From contig NW_019091391.1 of NCBI RefSeq assembly GCF_001949145.1, positions 1,210,487 through 1,274,486 of the forward strand: a stretch of 64,000 nt of DNA, written 5' to 3'. The notes below the pieces were generated by a model. That model saw only the letters and a program-made list of their open reading frames with translations, was not told the origin of the DNA and ran no database searches. Numbering within the stretch: position 1 is the first letter of the stretch; each line of letters begins with the position of its first letter. The position numbers were made by a program, and so were the translations under genes. Positions 35,001 through 47,300 of this stretch are shown one piece after another. Source of the stretch: Acanthaster planci (taxonomy: Eukaryota > Echinodermata > Asteroidea > Valvatida > Acanthasteridae).

Positions 35001-38000
35001 CATTTCTTGATCTGTTACACTTCTATATTAAAAGGCCACTGTTTTTCTCTGAAAAAAGCACTGAAAGAGAAACTATTAGGAGCAACCCAACCAATTTAGG
35101 CTTTTTGTACTGTTGTAAGGGGGGGTCACTTTGCTCCATGTATTTAAGAACTTTTGGAGACGCAATTTCAAGAAAGTGGGCACCTTTCCAAACTAAAGGT
35201 TTCAAGTTCTTTTTAACAAGATGCTTTGCCCTAGACTGAGTTAATTTGTAAAGAGAAAAGACATTATCTTGAACGCTGTCAAAGCGGTTCAAAATCTTTT
35301 CAAAATTTTTTGTTGGCTTGCTGAGCAGGGGTAACAAAGATACAGGCTGTAGTCCCCTGAGCACGAACGAAACCCTTCACATGTGTATTTTGCAAATTGG
35401 CATTGTTAAGTAGACGCAGAGCATCACGTTGGGAAGCTGACGCACCATGAATTGCAGCTTGACTATTTCACTCATGGGCCCCTCATCCTCGGTGCACAGT
35501 TGTTGAATCTTCTCCAAAAGTTGCTCGTTCTCGTTCGCCTTCTCCTGAATGTCTTCCTGCAGCTTCTCGATAATCTCCTTGTATCGTGCTGCTTCCTAAA
35601 CGCAGGGAGAAGATGTACTTGGTACTTAGAGGTAACCCTCTTAACTACTCAACTTGGAGCTCTAGGTGGCCAACACTGAATGGCTTAGGTTACATGTAAT
35701 CTTCACTCTTAAAAATCTGTTTCTCTTATCCAATTTTTCTCCCGACCCTTTGGGTGTGTTTGCTTTTTGGTGGATAAATTTCAAGTCAACCTCTGGAGCT
35801 ATGGCATTTTCATGACATTTGCATGGCCCATCAAAGGTCTGTCCGAAAGAAAAAATGTGGGGCTGTTTCAAAACTGGTTTTTTAGATCAAAGGTTACCAC
35901 GAAAGTCTACCATTAGCATGGGTCAGTGTACATGTATTTGTGATTTAGAGTTGACACTATACCGGTACATGAAATTCAAATGCAGTCTGATTCCTGGTTC
36001 ATTTCCTGCACTTCGGATGGACCTACATGTATTGTTATCTGGCACCCACGACTTCCCACGTTCAAGGCTATCAGTCAGAATGAATGCAGTTTTTGTTGAT
36101 CAAGGAATACCATTATGTGTACATGTACATGGCTTCAGGGACATTTTTACTTTAAGGTCAAGTTACGCACAATGATGTGGAGCAGACTGTTATAATTCAG
36201 AGATTGCACGCTGATAAGCGCCACTTCAATCCCTGGCAATTTTATTACTGTATGTTCCAATGCCACCAACCAGGGCTGGCTTATTCAATGGGCACAGCAA
36301 GCAACGGGCCCTGCGGTAACAAACAATTTGGGGACCCACATGTACAAAAGTTACTACACATGCCACAGTGGGCTGCGTATTGAATTTTTTATTTTGGAGC
36401 TTCAAACTATACGTACATGTACATACTGTACATGTACCGTAGTTAGTCTGTTGGTACTCCACATGGCTATACATGTACATGTATGTATTGCAAGAACCCA
36501 AGGTACCGGTACATGTACAGTACATTTATGACTGAGTAGGGCCTATTGGACCCTGCTGCCTAAGACCTACAGGACACTGGTGCCTAGGGCCTATAGAACA
36601 ATGGTGCCTAGGGCCTGCAGGACACTGTTGCCTGCACTATACATGTAGGCCTACGGAATACTACACTACAAATTTACAAAACACTGGTGGCTAGGGCACA
36701 CGCTACACTGGTGGCCAGGGCCTATGGAACACTTCATCCTGCCATGGTCACCAACATCAATTCCATAAAAAAGGTACATGTACATGTAACAAACAAGAAA
36801 GTAACATCACACTCAGTATGGGCACAGTAAGTCCTGGGACTATTTGAGGGTTCTTCGAAAGTTTCACCACCTGAAAATGAGAAAAGGGTCCCTGAGTACA
36901 TTTAGGAATACTTGTACACCTTTAAATTCTGCTTTTTATCGCAGTGTCATGCCTGAGCTACTGGTATTCATAGGTCCTTTCAGAGGTGATGTCACCATGA
37001 CCAGCCATTAATATCAAGGGCGAACAATGACAAAAGAAATCTAAAGAATGCTTTTGTTGCAGTTCATTTCAATAGCGAGTGACTTGGCAGAAGATGGGAT
37101 GCTTCCTAAAGATTTGGGGATGAAACTATGGTACAGCAGGTTGTATTTTTTGATTGAGCTCATCTGATTTGGAAATATCTGCATGTATCATGTGGTTTGG
37201 GGATCCCTGAATAGCTCAGGATTGAGCAAGAAGGAACTTGAAAGACGATCTCACTACAATCAAAACCAAACGGATTGTTCAACAAACAACAGCTGAGCTG
37301 TCCATAAAAGTCATGAGCCAGCAGGCATTGTGAGGGGGTCACAGTTTCAATTCATGAGTTTATAACAGGAAAAAACAAGCATTTGTAATTGCCAAATGTA
37401 GGGAAATTCCCATTGCGACATGTACAGTGTATTGCGCAATCCATGACGCTAGTATAATTTTAAGATCCCCCTCTTCAAATTTGACCTTTAAAATTTACAT
37501 ACCAATTATCTTTAACTCCCCCCCAGCATGCCCTTGATAAGGTATGTGAGGTTGGTGATGGAAATTGCCAATCAGAAACAGTAAGCACAACATGTGCATG
37601 CAGGAATAGTGAATCCATGTACATGTTCACAAACACATACATGTAGCCACAACATCTCTCCTGTCTGTGAAAAACAACGTTTAGCTGAAAGAGTGTATTA
37701 GTACATTTACATTGTAGCTGTTTTACAGGCTTTCCAAATCATTTTGTCATTCAAACTGAGAAATCCTTGTTTTCATGGGCAACAAGAATGGGTCCGGGTC
37801 TTACCAGGATTTTGTCCACGTCTTGGCCGTTCTTCTCTGCCAGTCGGGTCAGTTCCTGCTTCATCCTCACCATCTGCTGCAGCAGGAGCTCATGGTGCTC
37901 GTAGGACACACCGTGCAGGGCCTGGAAAGGGGCAGCACGATTTGTTTGCTCATCACCACGCTGGCCGCGATAGCCCTGCAGAATGCAGAGGGGAAAATTT

Positions 38001-39986
38001 AAGTGATTGTGACAGCTGTACCGGTCACTGCCTTGAATCCAGTAAAATCCAACCTTTTTTGTCTTCTGATCACAACTGTTTCACCTGCCACAATGTTGCA
38101 TAGGCCAGCAGAATGATCCAATCGGGTCTTGTACTGAGTGCTGGATTTTAGTAAAATGTACATACATATACATGTAGCTCTTTAAAAGATTCTTTGGAAA
38201 ATGCCAAGGGACGTACATGTATATTTGCAGAACATACTTTAGTTACTGTTAACCAAGAAGGAAAAGGGATCATGGGTGTTGAAAGGATTTTTTCCGGGGG
38301 GAGGGGGTAGGAGGCACTTCGGGGGGAGGGGGACTGAGTAGTCATTAACATGTTCAATGTTTTTTCAGGGGAGAGGGGCAAGCATCTCCCTGCCCCCCTG
38401 TGATACCCACGGATGAGGAGGTAAACATTTGGCCTTGATCACATAAATGTATTGGAATTATGCTGATTCACAGACAATATTGTGAATAAATGTTAATTAA
38501 TGCATTTTGTCCAACTTTGCTCAAACTTAGATGTCCAAAGCAGGGGTGTGTCTACGTTCAGACCAAGTTTCAATGCAATCCACTGCAGCTTTGAAAAGGC
38601 AAAAATGTTCCTCTTTTAGGAATAAAATTTAACGTCTCCACTCAAATTCCCTTTAAATACGTTTTGGTTCACATCGAGTGGAGAGCCTGCTTCTCCCAGG
38701 TCTCCCATGAGATATTTTTGAAGGACTGGGGTGGACTTAGTGACAAGATTCTAACTGGAATGATCTAAGTAAACTGCTCGTGAATGTACATGTACAGACC
38801 AGCCGTTGACAAATCATCTCTACCTTCTGCATGCAGAAACTGAAAATTTTCATCACTTGCCAAGGTGTATGCGGAAATATGCAAGATGGCAAAAACACAC
38901 AAGATGGCAGAAATACGTGTACTTACTTTATGCAAGATGGAAAACTTACTTTTCTGTTAACCTCAAGCTTAGCAAAATGTTATCAACAGGCACATTGCCC
39001 AAATTTTAAGTCATGCAACTCTTTATAGCTTTACTGATTTCAACTTGCGAGTTGCGACACACAGGGGCTTCCCCTTACCCAGAAATAGCAAGTTTATCGA
39101 TAACGTCAGCCAACGTGCCATCAGCTGTATACGCCCACAGGAACATGTTAATTAACCCAAAGCCTTCAAAGTACATGGTGACAGGAAATCTGATCTCATG
39201 TCCAAGACATTTACAGACTAACAGTGTATTCTTGGAAGAAATGCAGCCCACATTTCTCACACTGTCTTCTTTCACATTTGTCAGGGACAAAACAGGAGTG
39301 CGCAATTTCACATAAACTGATGAAATCCTTGCCTTGTAACCTCCAAACATTTCAGAGCCATAAAATCTCCCTTTCCTGAAATCGATCAGCAACATTCTTG
39401 AACATTTCTACCAAAAAAACAATTAAGAATCAAATCTCTAGTTGAAGTTTCATTGGCTTTAATTAGCTTGTTTAAAGAAAGAAAATGAGCTTTCAATTGG
39501 GAAAATATCAAATCTGTACTGTGTTTCTTGAAAAAGATTTTTCTTCAGAGAAGTACAAACCTTGTGTTGATCCTTGTTGGTCCTTTGATGAGGCTTGTGG
39601 ATCTCCCCATGGGGGTAGATCTTATCCATCCTGCCCTCCTCCTCTTCTTCCTCTGTGCGGCATCTATCAAAAATCTTCTCTCCTCTTTGCACTTCGTCCA
39701 ATCTGGCAGTAAGTTTTGCATTCTTTTGCTGCTCCTGCGCAAATGACTGCTGCATCTTAGCCAGGTGGGCATCAGTCCGAGCCACGTCCAACTCTAGGTA
39801 TCTGGCCTTTTGACGGTAACGTTCTGCATCCTCCTTGCTCGTTTGCACCTCGACCACCAGCTTCTTGAAAGCCTCGTTCCTCCTGTCTAAAGCGGCTTGG
39901 GTATTTGCTTGTTGAGCAATAAAGAGGGCTAGTTCTTGAGGATTCAACTGTAGCTGGGTAGTACTTTGACTGACTAAGTGCGCCAT
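31635..39986 (-). CDS. Optineurin/NEMO/ABIN-type coiled-coil protein with UBAN-like segment and C2HC zinc finger
   Basis: Exons in coding order: 39986-39561, 37975-37805, 35595-35446, 34939-34736, 34242-34093, 33104-32946, 32339-32223 and 32066-31635, giving 602 residues with all introns in phase 0. The first ATG follows an in-frame TGA eight codons upstream. Most of the chain is heptad-type coiled coil. Residues near 415-440 (ELVQAQMKLYEEDLRQEQ) resemble the UBAN motif that binds linear or K63 ubiquitin chains in NEMO, optineurin and ABINs, though the usual ERxARE is degenerate. A C2HC finger (C576, C579, H594, C598) ends the protein, as in optineurin and NEMO. Between them FHDI (518-521), followed by acidic residues, resembles an LC3-interacting motif. 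By family it is a cytosolic adaptor in innate signalling or selective autophagy. Length fits optineurin (577), but the exact orthologue is not settled. Confidence 0.8.
32223..32339 (-). CDS. Coiled-coil adaptor exon 7 (residues 421-459): UBAN-like core
   Basis: Follows TTTGCAG; MKLYEEDLRQEQMEAASQ aligns by eye with the Y/F-x-x-D-F/L-x-x-E pattern of UBAN domains. Ends CQRMGQQ at GTAAAT. Confidence 0.82.
32946..33104 (-). CDS. Coiled-coil adaptor exon 6 (residues 368-420): start of UBAN-like region
   Basis: Follows TTGGGTAG; IFEQRYNELMQTLQ, a CSKC pair, then LKDINELVQAQ at the donor GTATGC. Confidence 0.82.
33611..34028. mobile_element. PIF/Harbinger-like MITE (418 bp)
   Basis: Terminal inverted repeats of about 45 bp (GACCATTTAGACCCGG and following bases inward at both ends) are flanked by TTA at 33608-33610 and 34029-34031. 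Three-base TWA duplications are typical of PIF/Harbinger elements. There is no transposase. It lies in intron 5 of the coiled-coil adaptor. Confidence 0.8.
34093..34242 (-). CDS. Coiled-coil adaptor exon 5 (residues 318-367)
   Basis: Follows TTTTTTCAG; VDGGVSVKQLEQQNKRL and onward is coiled coil, ending QRE at the donor GTCGGT. A MITE ends only about 65 bp from its donor side. Confidence 0.82.
34736..34939 (-). CDS. Coiled-coil adaptor exon 4 (residues 250-317)
   Basis: Follows acceptor CTTGCAG; NEKLQKKLNLSQVMIDTL, then a charged, proline-containing break (AAPPNQKEDGHAPDD), ending EGQDM at GTAATG. Confidence 0.82.
35446..35595 (-). CDS. Coiled-coil adaptor exon 3 (residues 200-249)
   Basis: Follows acceptor CGTTTAG; EAARYKEIIEKLQEDIQ continues the coiled coil and ends VKLQFM at the donor GTGCGT. 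Confidence 0.82.
36539..36634 (+). repeat. 24-bp minisatellite (four units)
   Basis: Four 24-bp units such as GGGCCTATAGAACAATGG start at 36539, 36563, 36587 and 36611. More decayed relatives continue to about 36740 and recur near 44770-44835. Intronic in the coiled-coil adaptor. Confidence 0.85.
37805..37975 (-). CDS. Coiled-coil adaptor exon 2 (residues 143-199)
   Basis: Follows acceptor TTCTGCAG, starts GYRGQRGDEQ and ends LAEKNGQDVDKIL at GTAAGA. Contains HHELLLQQMVRMKQELTRL. Confidence 0.82.
39561..39986 (-). CDS. Coiled-coil adaptor exon 1 (residues 1-142)
   Basis: ATG at 39986-39984; MAHLVSQSTTQLQLNPQE leads into a long Q/E/K/R-rich coiled coil. A six-glutamate run (TEEEEEEGRMD) and a His/Pro-rich tail precede the donor GTTTGT at 39560. 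Confidence 0.8.
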
Positions 39987-40013
39987 TACAAAAGCTGGAA
40001 ATCTTTGTCACCT

Positions 40014-40060
40014 TTAAGAATCTGCTTGAGTTCCCAGTAACATTGAGGCACCTCATAAGC
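40014..40060. repeat. Leader-region segment duplicated at 40698-40746
   Basis: TTTAAGAATCTGCTTGAGTT and the following 25 bp or so, just upstream of the coiled-coil adaptor start codon, recur about 685 bp further upstream with two or three changes. Confidence 0.8.
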
Positions 40061-40634
40061 TCTGTCCAAATTCTTAACCGTTTAGTTCTTAGCTGTAGTT
40101 GATTGTACCAAGTTAAACTAAATAAATGCTGCATACTCAGCAATGAAGACTTTGCTCTGCTTCTGAGGACATCTCAGTGTGGCAGCCCATCTTATGATGC
40201 ACACATGTATATACTCAGTCCTTAAAATTACAAGTCTCCTGCAAGCAAAAGGAAAAGAGCATAAGACAAGAAAAGAAAACAGAGTTTAAGCTGAGCACTT
40301 GTGTTAACAAACCTGGATTTAATTTCAGAGTTTTTTGCCCTGCCCACGTGTATTTTTTTTTAAATACACGACAGAAAAACAACAAGGAAAAGATAGGAGC
40401 CCTGTTGCTCTTGGCCAAGCTGTCACGCCAATGACACTGTATACATGTACATGTATACATGCATTTGTTGCCAAATTTTCCATGGCGTGGATGGGCACAA
40501 TGCTCCTGATTTCACCATTTTAGCTAATGAGATAAAGGTGATTAAACCTACCCGGCAGACATCTTACCAGTACATACTGTACATGTACTCACACTAAAGG
40601 AAACTGTATGAAATTTTGTTGCACAAATATTTGT

Positions 40635-40811
40635 GATGGCAGAATAAGTTGGCATTTATAATGAAAAGTGCTGAAACTTTGCTCTCGTGGTGAGTTTGTT
40701 TAAGAATCTGCTTGAGTTCCCAATAGCATTGAGGCACCTCATAAGTGATGGCAGAGTAAGTTGGCATTTATAATGAAAAGTGCTGAAACTTTGCTCTCGT
40801 GGTGAGTTTGT
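40635..40811 (+). repeat. 112-bp tandem duplication
   Basis: GATGGCAGAATAAGTTGGC at 40635 recurs at 40747 (one change), each followed by the same roughly 65 bp. The unit includes the copied leader segment at 40698-40746. Confidence 0.85.
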
Positions 40812-43800
40812 ACAAACATGTAGCTACCGGTACATGTACATGATTATGGAAGTGTTGGAAGTAGTCGGAATTCAGTGTGAGTATGGCTGACATGTTGGGA
40901 CTTATGCTATACAGTATACTATAGTTGGGGTGTAACAGTACCACCAAAGTCGTATAGAGTCGCCATGCGGTGCAAGATGGAGAACTTGGCAAAACATGCC
41001 AAAAAGGTGTTATTCAATACCATGGGCACCATTTGAGTGTGAACATTAACGCATAGGCGCAGGCATTATAATATTACCTGATTTCAGGTGTACATGTGCG
41101 TACCTGTTACGGCCCCAGTCACTGTCAGTTATGCCAGTGTTGATGTTAACATAATCATTCATAGGCCATAAACACGCATATTTACAGATTCACGGTAAAG
41201 TTCTCCACCATTTTGGGCTCCTACACTGTGCTATACGATCTTTGGTAGGGGCTACAGAACAATAATTACTAGGCTTACATAGTAATAGGCCTACTAGTAT
41301 ACTATAGTACTTAGTAGCGTTCACCATTCATTAGATTAGGCCTAGGCCTACGCTCTTCACGTCACGTTACTTGCCTGATTGACGATAAGGCTTCCCAAAT
41401 TTACAGTCACGACAAAGACACTCCGTGGCAAAGTCACACACAGCCTGTACTTCTACTCTATTTTATCTGACGTTAATCTGATGACTCGGCGAGTCATATT
41501 TCATCTTTTTATTCCGAAAAAAGGCGGATTTTCCAGATTGCGAAACACACACGCTAGGCTGGGAATTCCCCTTCGTTTTAACGGTATGGTACTCAAAGAT
41601 TACTAGTATAGCGCAGCGCCGCCCAGCGGCGTTTTTGCACAATGCCCAACAATTAGCATAGTACATTAGACGTAGCCGTAGCTCTGGAAGCCCGTTTCGG
41701 ACATGTGACACGGTCCGAGTAGAAACTCAACCTCCCCCCATGTAGTCGAGCAGTTCACTATGGCTCTCTTCTTAGTCCAGGGTGACCGGTGGTGCCTAAT
41801 GTAGAAATAGAGTTACTATGGGACACGAGGTTGGTGGTCCGGTTGTGGCTGGGCTTAGCTTTTTTTGTTTTGCATTGTGCGCCGGTGACTCATTGAATAG
41901 TTAGGTACGGTGTCAAGGGACGGACATGTAAGAAAATAAACAACACTGAGTTTCGCAACGAACAATTCTAGAAATTACTTCTGTTGACTGTAATAATTAA
42001 ATGTTGGTCAACTAAAGAGGAGTTTCCCCAAAGTTTTGGTCTCAGGTCGTCACTTTATGAAAAGAGCAGAACCTCATAAGGGGCCGTCCAATTATGTACG
42101 CATGAAGAGGGGGAAGGGGGGGGTGATGTACACCGGCGTACAGAGGGGCCGGGAGGTAGGCCTGCACAAATCGAAAATTTGCATTCAATGAATGTTCATC
42201 ATATCAATACACTTTCTCATACAAATAAATACCAGAATCAAATACGGTACGCTCCACCTTTTCCTCCCGTGCCAACCGTAAACCGCACTGCTCATGGCCG
42301 GCAGCCGTGCTTATGGTTCAAGTATGGTTTAAGTTATTGTGATCTTTCGATTATTAAGATTATGTAAGGAGTGCAGAGCATGTTTTGGAAAAGCCATTGA
42401 TAATGAAAAACCTCAAAACAATTTTGAATTCTGTGTTTAATTTAAATGGCCTTTATCGTACGGGTTGGTTTGTTTATCCGAATACCAACTTGAGAGAAGA
42501 CTACTGGAGAGCGGTTTCGGTGGAAGCACAGCATACCGCTAGCTTGTTGGCATCGTGTGGCAAAACAGTCATGGTTACAACACGGTTTTTCTAGAAAGTC
42601 ATTTTTCTATGACCTGATGTACAAACTGACAAAATTCCTAAAGAAAACTCAGTGAAGTTGGAATTATCATGTGTAAACGAACAAGAGTACTAAAGGTAGA
42701 ATCAGTGAAGTTAAAACTGAGAAATAGTGAATTTGAGCTGAAGTAAAAAAATAACCGTGTAAAAAAATATCAACAAAATAGGAACTTCAATGTTCTGAAG
42801 GAAATGAGGAATGGTGATTGAACTGAAAAATATTTCCTGTTAAGCAAACACGGCTTGAAGGTTGTAATATAGTCGAAAAAGTTTGGAAGTTGCGTCTTGT
42901 AAATTATGTTTGAACTTTGTTAAAATGTCCGTGGACAGATCTGGGGTTACGTACCACTCCCTTTTCCATGTAATCAACCAAAAATCACTTACAATTGTTA
43001 GGCGCGCTGGCTAATACATCATATCGGAATTCAGATGCTTTATTTTCGCTCATCATTTAACATAAATTTACAGAGAATGGCAATTGTTATTAACCTATGG
43101 AAGATATATTATATCTATTATTTGGCATTATGAGCTAGTCATTATTATTATACGAAAGCAGAAATTCTCCCAGTAACGTTGATGCTGAGCAAGCGCCACA
43201 AGTTAGGAAGCCTGAAACAATATTCATAAACATTTACTGAAATAAACGTTATCAACAAAGCAGAAAATAATTTCAATAGTTTCATTCCACACAATCTACT
43301 TTTCTATGGGTGAGTTCTTTTGCAGCTTAGACCTTTATCATGATCCTGTTTTCTTCTCTGTAGACCAATACACAATAGCAATAGAACTTAACATATTGAT
43401 AAAAGGGAACAGCCTCTTTTTCCTTCCCGATCAGTTTGGTTACATTGCTTTGAATGGCTGCCCCCTGATAAGGGGCCTATAGCTGCTGATGAACCCACTA
43501 ATTTCCACTGTTTGCATTGTGGTGATGACTTAATAAAACATAGGCCTATGTTTCAAAGCATAATTATTTCCTTCTTCAAATGAAACAAACAACATAGGTC
43601 CTAACCTGTATAGTATTAGTCACAATAGTTTGATATTTATTAAAGAGACATCCTGAAATAAAATCTGGAAAGTGTATAGATTTTCAAAATTAGGGATATG
43701 TAAAATGTTGTTGTTGTTCAGTCGCCCTCAAAAATAAATCATTACCGAACAAAGTGAGAATTTTATCAAAAGGTGGAAGAAAGAAAATTTATTCAAGGAA

Positions 43801-44219
43801 GCAATGTAATTGGTGAAATTGTATATGCCAATATTCACGTTTATATCAAATTTTGTAAGCAAGGAAAGATTTCTGTCGTCTTGTCTTCTTGAAAACAGAA
43901 ACGAAGAGAGACAAGCAGGTAGTTGTAATAATTATGCACAACTGAAAATTATTAAAATTGAGAAAAAGTGTTAAATTAGAATAAAACTTTACCACTTAGC
44001 CCCCACATTAATAAGTGCATACGTAAATCATGACGAATCAATGTTTTCAAGCAGAATCAAACTGGTATTTTGTAACCAGTGCTTATGGTTCAACAGCCAG
44101 AGGCAACCTACATAAATATAAAAACCCAAATAAACCCAAACAAACAAAAAAACAGAACTGGTGTTAGAAAACAGTTAACTCATACGTTTCCATCACATCT
44201 CCTTTCAAGTCTCTTGCAT

Positions 44220-44381
44220 TCACCACTCAGTCGATTCTTTGTATGGGTCGTACTTGGGGCTGTTCTCGGAGTAGAACTGGGTGAAGAAGCGACGGTGCTT
44301 CGCGATCAGGTGATCCTCCTTCACCAACATGGCGTTACGGAGGTACTTCTTGTTGGCCCACACGGGGAGATCACCCTCAAT
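44220..44381 (-). CDS. nvd: nvd copy A exon 7 (residues 406-458) with stop
   Basis: Follows [26 protein letters not shown] through [18 protein letters not shown] at 44222-44220. Confidence 0.93.
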   Translation of the reverse strand: MEGDLPVWANKKYLRNAMLVKEDHLIAKHRRFFTQFYSENSPKYDPYKESTEW

Positions 44382-47300
44382 CTAGTGGAAGAAAAAGAAG
44401 TTGATGGAAAATCTAGCAGTGTTGGGCGAGGACGCATGGGCGAGAAGAAATGGATGGCAGACAGGGGTGAGACATTTGCAAGAGGGCAATGTGGATCAAG
44501 TAAGCAGGGCTGGATGAAGTGTTCCGTGGATCCATATCGGTCTTCAGCAGAAGCACCCCCTCATCGGTTGAAAAGAGCCATATTGCGAAGGCAATCATGC
44601 GCTCATTTCAAAGCCTTCTATGCACCAGCAAAGTGACTTCCCACCAAAGGAGTCCCCGTTGCTAGGAAAATGGCGCCCTCTCTTGGTCCAGTTCGGGGCC
44701 CTCAGGCCTTAAGTGCCAAGAAAAGCTTCAAACAAGCTAGTTACGGCTTGTAAATTGAAACTGGGGCACATAGGGCATGGGCTTACAAAACACTTAGGCC
44801 TACGCCCAGGGCCACAGAACACTGGCAGCTAGGGATTATGCAGTGGCCAGCTTTTGGTGTCGGAGGGGGGAGGGGATTCAAAAGCAAATGCGGCTTCAGG
44901 CTCATTCAACATGATGTAGGGGGAGAAAAAAAATCAAAAGCCTTACGGTCCAGACATCCTTGCTTTTATTTCCTGGTGCTGTTTTCTTAGGGCTTTGGTG
45001 CCATATTTGATAAATAAACTTACTTATTACTTTCTTTCCTACTCACCAATGAAGTATCATTTTTAAAGAAAGCAAAAAACAAACAAATTGGTGTGTGTGT
45101 GTGGGGGGGAGCTGCCTCTCTGTTGTCCTGCTGGATACGCCACTGGGATTGTGGACCACTTAACCCAGTCCTAGGGAGGTACGTGTCAGTCCAGGTCTAA
45201 GACAAGCACTCAGTGAGGGAGTACAGGATTGAAATGGACTTGGCAGGTTATCCCTAATGGTCCCCAATCCTCCGATTTCGATACGATTTTACATACACCC
45301 TAGGGGGTTAGGGTTATAATAGTAACAGGCTGGACAGGACAGTGATAGTAAGACAGCTAGCGTAGTGAGTGGTATGAGGCAAGGGCACAGTGTTGTCATG
45401 GTAGGAGAGCGGCAGCATGAACATCACAGAGAGAAGAGAGATTAAGCAGAACAGGTTATGCACACCTGGTAGTATTGCTCAGCCAAGGCCCTCTTGCCGA
45501 TATAGAAGGACAACAGCCCTTTCTGGGTGAAACCGGTAGTGACGATCCGCTGTCTCATCGGCCCGACGGGTGTGACGGCTATGATCAACACAAGCTTCCC
45601 CAACAAGGGACTGTTCGCATTGAAATGAGCGAAGCAGGGCCCGACCTGTTGGGAGGGAAATGGGAGAGAAGCGAGTCAACTTCTTCACTGCTGCCATGCA
45701 CTTGGGACGCCTATTATTGAGGGTTTGCATGGCTGCCATCCTACAGGCAAAGCAACTGCCCTGCAAGATGGCTACCATGCAAAGCCTCTAATGAAATGGA
45801 TATGCTACATCTTGGCACATCCCAAAAAGTAAACGATACATTTTGAAAATAAACTAGTGAAGATTTGGAATGTAAGGAATTTGATATAGTTAAACCGTTT
45901 ACCGGAATGATTTGGAATGACGTTTACGCTTTAAAAATGAAATGATGAAACCAGTAAAAGCCCTCCGTATATGAGGTAAACTCATCATCTGGCAGCGTTC
46001 ATAAAATCATGATTGAGAATATAGGATGCTGTTATGGAATGTTTCCTTTGTGCAGAGAGATTTCAGTCCAGATTTCTTCAGTACCCTAAATCTTGGCTGC
46101 CGTGCTCACTTCAGCTTTGGATTTCAGTTACTGGCATTCAGCTCCATGTTAAGATGAGAGCACCGGCCACCTCACTGTTTTCTTCAGCCAATTTGAGAAT
46201 AATTCTAGAGCCCTAGATAAAGCTGGACTAAAAAAGGTTGGATGCTGGAAAAAGGCAGAAGCACCGTCCTCATCGGTTGAAAAGGGGCATGTCGGAGGGG
46301 AATGCATAATGACTCCCCACTGAAGGAACCTCCATATAGGTAGGAAAATTGCCCCCTCTTTTGGTACCGCTCGGGGCCCTGTGTTCCAAAAACTCTCCAT
46401 CGTTACGTCGACAAAACCCAGCTCACCTGATCGATTTGAAAGGTTTCACGGGGAACGGTGATTATTCCAAGCAGTTTCGACGGGTTGCTGGTCATGCGAA
46501 GTACGGCCACATGCTTTTCGGTAGGGTGCGGCTCCCAGCTGACATCTGAAAAGCTTACATGACCGGTGAAGGATCTCCTATCGTTGGTAATAAGGAAGAG
46601 AGAGGAAGAGGGAGTGAACAAAACTTGAAAGACATGACACAGTTCCGAGTCTCTCAGGTTGCATGAATATTGAAATCTTTTTCAAAGAACTAAGGTGATG
46701 TTTTGTTGAATATATTCACAACAAATAATGATCGAATGCGACGGAATGCGATGGAATGTCTAACTATTGTGGGACTGGTGCATGCGAATTGGGGCGTGGA
46801 AAGATTTTGCAAAAATGTTGTTTCTTCTCTGAGAATTTGCAAGTTTATTGTATCATGACTTGCACAAGTTTTGGCAGGGCATATCCCAATGCCCTTTTTA
46901 GTTTCAGAACTTACGGGCCATGGAGGTAGTCTAGATGGGCAACATCGGCGCCATTTTCGGGCGTGTCCTGTTGGGAAAGTTGAGGGAGAAAAATAATGCA
47001 AAGAAAAAAAAAAGGCTATAAAATCATCAGCTGTTCCATGTTTTCAGGATAGAACACTGTCCAACACAGACAACAGGTTAACAACACGTTGATGGCGCAA
47101 GCCAATCTGCTCCGAGCCAATTGGCTATTCAGGCCAGTGTTCATCTCCAATTTCCTTTGCAAGAAATGACTGAATTTATATCCTTCTTAATGGGATGCCA
47201 GTCCATCGCAAGTTGTTCCCCAGCTAATGTTGGTACCCATTTATACTGGCTTGAGAGAGGCAAGCAGGGAAAAGTGGCTTGCCCGAGGCCACAACTTACG

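Larger units (their letters stand above)
39987..44219. other. Spacer between the coiled-coil adaptor start and the end of the minus-strand Rieske gene
   Basis: It must contain the 5' UTR and promoter of the coiled-coil adaptor and the 3' UTR of the Rieske gene, but I cannot place them. It holds the leader duplications and an ATGACTCG/CGAGTCAT palindrome at 41481-41497. From 42.0 to 44.0 kb it is AT-rich with no recognisable gene. Confidence 0.5.

Noticed and set aside
44079-44636. 185-codon plus-strand ORF
   Set aside because: It overlaps the last exon of nvd copy A in antisense and continues into a dispersed repeat; no recognisable domain.
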